This document shows positions 15,184 to 18,676 of a DNA stretch of 18,676 nt, in pieces. The stretch's first letter is position 1, and each line of letters begins with the position of its first letter. Below the pieces are notes generated by a model that saw nothing but the letters and a program-made list of their open reading frames with translations, made no database searches and had not been told where the DNA came from. The stretch is from the NCBI GenBank assembly GCA_023252115.1, contig JAHEXM010000004.1:1-18676 (forward strand), given 5' to 3'. This stretch comes from Micrococcales bacterium (GTDB taxonomy: Bacteria > Actinomycetota > Actinomycetes > S36-B12 > UBA10799). A program made the position numbers and the translations under genes.

Positions 15184-16491
15184 ATGAGTGCGCAACCGCT
15201 AGACGTTTCCAGGATCAAGAAGGACTTTCCGATCCTGCAGCGGACTGTGCGCGACGGCAAGCGGCTGGTTTACCTCGACAGTGGGGCAACCTCGCAAAAG
15301 CCGAACGCTGTACTTGATGCCGAGCGGCATTACTACGAAACATCAAATGCGGCGGCGCACCGTGGTGCTCATCAACTCGCCGAGGAATCAACGCTGGCGT
15401 ATGAGGCAGCAAGAGCGAAAGTCGCTGCTTTCGTCGGTGCCCAGCCCGACGAGATTATCTTTACCAAAAACGCAACCGAGTCGCTCAATCTCATTGCTTA
15501 CACGTTTCTCAATGCCACAACGAAAGCCGCTCGTGGTGAGTCGCTACCCGACGGTGCCGAGAGGTTCGTCCTCAAGCCCGGGGACGAGATCGTTGTGAGT
15601 GAGATGGAACACCACGCAAACCTCGTCCCTTGGCAAGAATTGTGTGCCAAGACGGGCGCGACCTTGCGTTGGTTTGGGATCACCGAGGCCGGACGTCTGC
15701 ATGCCGAAGAGGGAATTAGCAATCTGATCAACGAACGGACCAAAGTCGTCTCGTTGGTTCATCAGTCCAACATCTTGGGAACCGTCAACCTGCTTGGCCT
15801 GCCGTTCAAGCGCGCGCGTGAAGTCGGTGCACTGTGTGTAGTGGATGCGTGCCAATCAATTCCGCACATGCCAGTTGATGTCAACAATATTTATGCCGAC
15901 CAAGGTGCTGACCTGGTGGCCTGGAGTGGTCACAAGATGCTGGGTCCGACGGGGATTGGTGTCCTCTGGGGGCGCCGAGAGGTACTGGACAGCATGCCGC
16001 CGTTCCTGTCAGGCGGGTCAATGATCGAGACCGTGACGATGCAGGGCACGACATTTGCCAAGCCGCCGCAGCGCTTTGAGGCAGGTGTCCCGATGATGGC
16101 TCAGGCCGTTGGATTGGGCGCTGCCGTGGACTATCTGAACGAAATCGGCATGGACCGCATTGCCGAGCACGAACATGAACTCACCGAATACACCCTGCCG
16201 CGGTTGAGCGAGATCGATGGGCTCACGATTGTCGGTCCGAACACATCTGCGGACCGCGGGTCGACATTCTCGTTCGTGGTGGATGGGATTCACCCGCACG
16301 ATGTTGGGCAGGTTCTTGATTCACATGGAGTTGCAGTGCGAGTGGGGCATCACTGCGCATGGCCGACTTGTCAGCATTTCAAGATTCCGGCAACGGTTCG
16401 CGCAAGCATGTATCTGTACAACGACTTTGCCGATGTCGATGCCCTCGTCGACGGTGTGCGCGACGCGCAGAAGTTTTTCGGGGTGTCGTGA
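15184..16491 (+). CDS. sufS: Cysteine desulfurase SufS
   Basis: PLP enzyme that takes sulfur from cysteine as a persulfide and passes it to SufU; 435 residues, cytoplasmic, class II desulfurase. PLP lysine is Lys251 in SGHKMLGP; Asp221 and His144 line the cofactor (VVDACQS, MEHHAN). Catalytic Cys391 lies in RVGHHCAWP (386-394). Residues about 112-128 (TKAARGESLPDGAERF) form an insertion also known in actinobacterial SufS. It is the only gene in the operon with a gap before it (14 bases after sufC), with only a weak AGG upstream. Its TGA shares one base with the sufU ATG (TGATG). Confidence 0.96.
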   Translation: MSAQPLDVSRIKKDFPILQRTVRDGKRLVYLDSGATSQKPNAVLDAERHYYETSNAAAHRGAHQLAEESTLAYEAARAKVAAFVGAQPDEIIFTKNATESLNLIAYTFLNATTKAARGESLPDGAERFVLKPGDEIVVSEMEHHANLVPWQELCAKTGATLRWFGITEAGRLHAEEGISNLINERTKVVSLVHQSNILGTVNLLGLPFKRAREVGALCVVDACQSIPHMPVDVNNIYADQGADLVAWSGHKMLGPTGIGVLWGRREVLDSMPPFLSGGSMIETVTMQGTTFAKPPQRFEAGVPMMAQAVGLGAAVDYLNEIGMDRIAEHEHELTEYTLPRLSEIDGLTIVGPNTSADRGSTFSFVVDGIHPHDVGQVLDSHGVAVRVGHHCAWPTCQHFKIPATVRASMYLYNDFADVDALVDGVRDAQKFFGVS

Positions 16492-16955
16492 TGCAACTCG
16501 AGCAGATGTACCAACAAGTCATCATGGATCACTACAAGCACCCGCACGGCAAAGGCCTGCGAGATCCGTTTGATGTCGAGGTTCATCACGTCAATCCAAC
16601 GTGCGGCGACGAGATCACACTTCGGGTAAAGCTCGGGGGCTCGGGCGAGGCGGTTGCCGTTGAGGATGTGTCATTCGAGGGTCAAGGATGCTCGATTTCG
16701 CAAGCATCGGCTTCGGTGATGTTCGACCAAGTCGAAGGAACATCCCTGACCGAGGCCTTGCGTGCAAACGAGGAATTTTCGGCGCTCATGCAGTCGGCGG
16801 TGCAAGACCAGGAACTTGACGAGGAACTGTTGGGCGATGCCATCGCATTTTCGGGTGTTGCTCAATATCCGGCACGAATTAAATGTGCGCTGCTGGCCTG
16901 GATGGCCTTCAAAGATGCTGCATCGCAAGCCTTAGCAAAGGAGCAAACGTCATGA
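16491..16955 (+). CDS. sufU: Sulfurtransferase / assembly protein SufU
   Basis: Zinc-containing partner that accepts persulfide sulfur from SufS; 154 residues. Zinc ligands Cys38, Asp40 (PTCGDE), Cys67 (GQGCSIS) and Cys132 (RIKCALL) match Cys41, Asp43, Cys66 and Cys128 of B. subtilis SufU (from memory). The frame is open back to 16359, but that part overlaps sufS and lacks family resemblance; the ATG at 16491 matches the usual N-terminus MYQQVIMDHYKHP. Its TGA overlaps the sufT start as ATGA. Confidence 0.95.
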   Translation: MQLEQMYQQVIMDHYKHPHGKGLRDPFDVEVHHVNPTCGDEITLRVKLGGSGEAVAVEDVSFEGQGCSISQASASVMFDQVEGTSLTEALRANEEFSALMQSAVQDQELDEELLGDAIAFSGVAQYPARIKCALLAWMAFKDAASQALAKEQTS

Positions 16956-17260
16956 CCGCAACAACCGACGAGGTCACCGAAGCCCTCAAGGACGTAGTTG
17001 ATCCGGAGTTGGGAATCAACGTCGTTGACCTTGGCTTGATCTATGACGTGCACCTGGACGACAACGTCGCAACGCTCGATATGACACTGACATCAGCGGC
17101 TTGTCCGCTAACCGATGTCATTGAGGATCAGACCCGAGCCGCGCTCGACGGCATCGTCGATGACTACAAAATCAACTGGGTATGGATGCCGCCGTGGGGT
17201 CCGGACAAAATCACCGACGAGGGTCGCGAAATGTTGCGGGCTCTGGGATTTAACCTCTGA
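16952..17260 (+). CDS. sufT: SufT, MIP18/DUF59 family Fe-S maturation factor
   Basis: Small protein of 102 residues of the PaaD/MIP18 (DUF59) family, thought to help transfer or mature Fe-S clusters. DPELGINVVDLGLIY (17-31) and the conserved Cys51 in TSAACPLTD are present, as is the C-terminal WVWMPPWGPDKI (76-87). A good AAAGGAG site precedes the ATG at 16952, inside the end of sufU. It closes the operon and corresponds to Rv1466. No clear terminator follows: 17261-17300 holds CGCCGGCG but no hairpin with a T-run. Confidence 0.94.
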   Translation: MTATTDEVTEALKDVVDPELGINVVDLGLIYDVHLDDNVATLDMTLTSAACPLTDVIEDQTRAALDGIVDDYKINWVWMPPWGPDKITDEGREMLRALGFNL

Positions 17261-17285
17261 AGAAACAGTCACGCCGGCGTTCTCC

Positions 17286-17291
17286 TAAACT
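17286..17291 (+). promoter_or_regulatory. Putative -10 box of the ABC-F gene
   Basis: TAAACT ends 9 bases before the GTG at 17301, the same spacing as for the leaderless marR promoter. No good -35 lies 16-18 bases upstream, so the assignment is tentative. Confidence 0.35.
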
Positions 17292-17300
17292 TGGGTCACC

Positions 17301-18676
17301 GTGATTACTGCCCGCGATATTGAGCTGCGCGCTGGCGCCCGATTGTTGGTCGATGACGCATCGTTGCAAGTAGGAGCGACTGATCGCATTGGGCTTGTCG
17401 GTCGCAATGGTGCAGGCAAGACGACGCTCATGCGTGTGCTTGCTGGCGAAACAGTTGCGGCCCGCGGTGAAGTTAGCCGGACGAGTCCGGTTGGATATCT
17501 GCCCCAGGACCCGACGGCGGCTGATCCCGAGCAGACCGTACGGGCCCGTTTGCTATCGGCTCGCGACCTGCATGAGACTCAGTCGCGAATGCGCGCGGCC
17601 GAAAAATCGATGGCGAGTGCCGACGACGACACGCGTGACAAAGCAATGCGCCGATACTCCACCGCCGAGGCAGAATTCGTTGCTTCGGGTGGGTATGCCG
17701 CAACTGCTCAGGCAGCTGCGGTGGCGGCCGGCCTTGGCATCACCGATCGACAACTCGACCAACAGCTTGGTTTGCTCTCGGGTGGCCAGCGTCGCCGAGT
17801 TGAGCTCGCTCGGCTGCTCTTCGCCGAACATGCCACTTTGCTGCTCGACGAGCCCACAAACCACTTGGATGCCGACTCGATCCACTGGCTCAGGGGTTTT
17901 CTCGACAAGCACAGCGGGGGACTAGTTGTCATCAGTCACGATGTCGAACTGTTGGATGCCGTCGTCAACAAAGTCGCGCACTTGGATGCCGATCGAATGG
18001 TTCTCGATGTCTACAACATGAATTGGAAGACTTATCTCAAGACTCGTGACATCGATGAACGTCGCCGCCGACGTGAACGAGCCGCGGCAGACAAGACGGC
18101 CTCGGCCCTGACAGCACAAGCCGAAAAGATGCGCGCTAAGGCAACCAAGGCGCGAGCTGCTCAGCAAATGCTGCGCCGAGCCGAGAAACTCCGTGAAGGC
18201 CAACCGAGCGAGCGCCGCACTGAAAAGGTTGCCCGACTGAGATTTCCCGCACCGGCGCCGTGTGGGCGTGTGCCGCTTACTGCGACCGGGTTGTCGAAAT
18301 CATTTGGTTCGTTGGAAGTGTTCACTTCAGTTGACTTAGCAATCGATCGCGGGGCACGGGTCGTTGTCCTGGGCTTAAACGGTGCTGGTAAGACGACACT
18401 GTTGCGAATACTAGCTGGAGTCGAACAGGCCAACAGCGGCGAAGTTGTGCCAGGCCATGGCCTTGAGGTTGGCTATTACGCGCAAGAACACGAGACGCTC
18501 GATCGTGATGCAACCGTGCTTGACAATGTTCGACGCGGTTCCACCAGCATCAGCGCGCAGCAAGCGCGTGATCTGCTCGGTTCATTCTTGTTCTCTGGCG
18601 ATCGGGTTGAACAGCTCGCCGGAACTCTGTCCGGTGGCGAACGAACGCGACTCGCATTAGCAACCTTGGTCATGTC
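17301..18676 (+). CDS. ABC-F family ATPase (3' partial)
   Basis: Ribosome-associated-type ATPase with two ABC domains in one chain and no membrane part. From the GTG at 17301 the frame is open to the window end (458 residues; family about 530-550). Domain 1: Walker A GRNGAGKT (34-41), signature LSGGQRRRVELAR (159-171), Walker B LLLDEPTNHLD (180-190), His213. The charged linker (about 240-312, with RRRRRER at 254-260) is the segment that reaches the ribosomal P-site region in ABC-F factors. Domain 2: Walker A GLNGAGKT (358-365) and signature LSGGERTR (443-450); its Walker B is cut off. It matches Rv1473 in position after the SUF operon. Translation regulation or antibiotic protection cannot be decided; its absence as a complete reading frame is due only to the window edge. 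Confidence 0.92.
   Translation, partial: MITARDIELRAGARLLVDDASLQVGATDRIGLVGRNGAGKTTLMRVLAGETVAARGEVSRTSPVGYLPQDPTAADPEQTVRARLLSARDLHETQSRMRAAEKSMASADDDTRDKAMRRYSTAEAEFVASGGYAATAQAAAVAAGLGITDRQLDQQLGLLSGGQRRRVELARLLFAEHATLLLDEPTNHLDADSIHWLRGFLDKHSGGLVVISHDVELLDAVVNKVAHLDADRMVLDVYNMNWKTYLKTRDIDERRRRRERAAADKTASALTAQAEKMRAKATKARAAQQMLRRAEKLREGQPSERRTEKVARLRFPAPAPCGRVPLTATGLSKSFGSLEVFTSVDLAIDRGARVVVLGLNGAGKTTLLRILAGVEQANSGEVVPGHGLEVGYYAQEHETLDRDATVLDNVRRGSTSISAQQARDLLGSFLFSGDRVEQLAGTLSGGERTRLALATLVM

Overview
The window reads as chromosomal DNA of an actinobacterium (Actinomycetota) of moderate GC, probably not a high-GC streptomycete. Three things support this. The SUF iron-sulfur operon has the actinobacterial order sufR-sufB-sufD-Rieske ferredoxin-sufC-sufS-sufU-sufT. 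It is flanked by ctaA, an ABC-2 exporter and an ABC-F gene, as around Rv1456c-Rv1473 of Mycobacterium tuberculosis (synteny from memory). Several genes start with GTG a few bases downstream of a TANNNT-like -10 box, which suggests leaderless mRNAs. I see no rRNA, tRNA, CRISPR array or insertion sequence. Genes are densely packed and no gene-free stretch exceeds about 130 bases.

Layout. Positions 1-2017 (+): the 3' part of a monoacylglycerol-lipase-like hydrolase and a cytochrome P450 in one short operon. 2053-3390 (-): an ALDH3-like aldehyde dehydrogenase convergent with the P450; together the three could handle lipids or fatty alcohols. 3510-4249 (-): two tandem DUF202 membrane proteins. 4380-5933 (+): a secreted GH43-like, cysteine-rich beta-propeller protein. 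5914-8565 (-): an ABC-2 exporter (ATPase, permease) followed by heme A synthase CtaA. 8616-10710 (-): a marR-DHA2 drug exporter pair. 10815-17260 (+): sufR and the SUF operon. 17301-end (+): an ABC-F ATPase, cut by the window end.

How it works together. SufR, a predicted Fe-S repressor, would sense cluster supply and control the SUF operon through an operator over its own start codon. SufBCD is the scaffold, SufS with SufU supplies sulfur, SufT assists maturation, and a small Rieske protein is co-translated. Nearly all junctions overlap by 1 or 4 bases (ATGA, TAATG, TGATG), so translation is probably coupled. The MarR regulator appears to control itself and the exporter through two palindromic operators 31 bp apart, one over its -35 box and one over its start codon.

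The most striking anomaly is an in-frame TAG at codon 65 of sufC (14600-14602), between Walker A and the rest of an otherwise intact ATPase. Where Fe-S assembly depends on SUF alone, this should be highly deleterious. It is either a sequence error, a very recent mutation, or rescued by an unknown route. I did not find a clearly novel multi-gene system; the best leads are the sufC amber codon, the twin MarR operators and the SufR operator.
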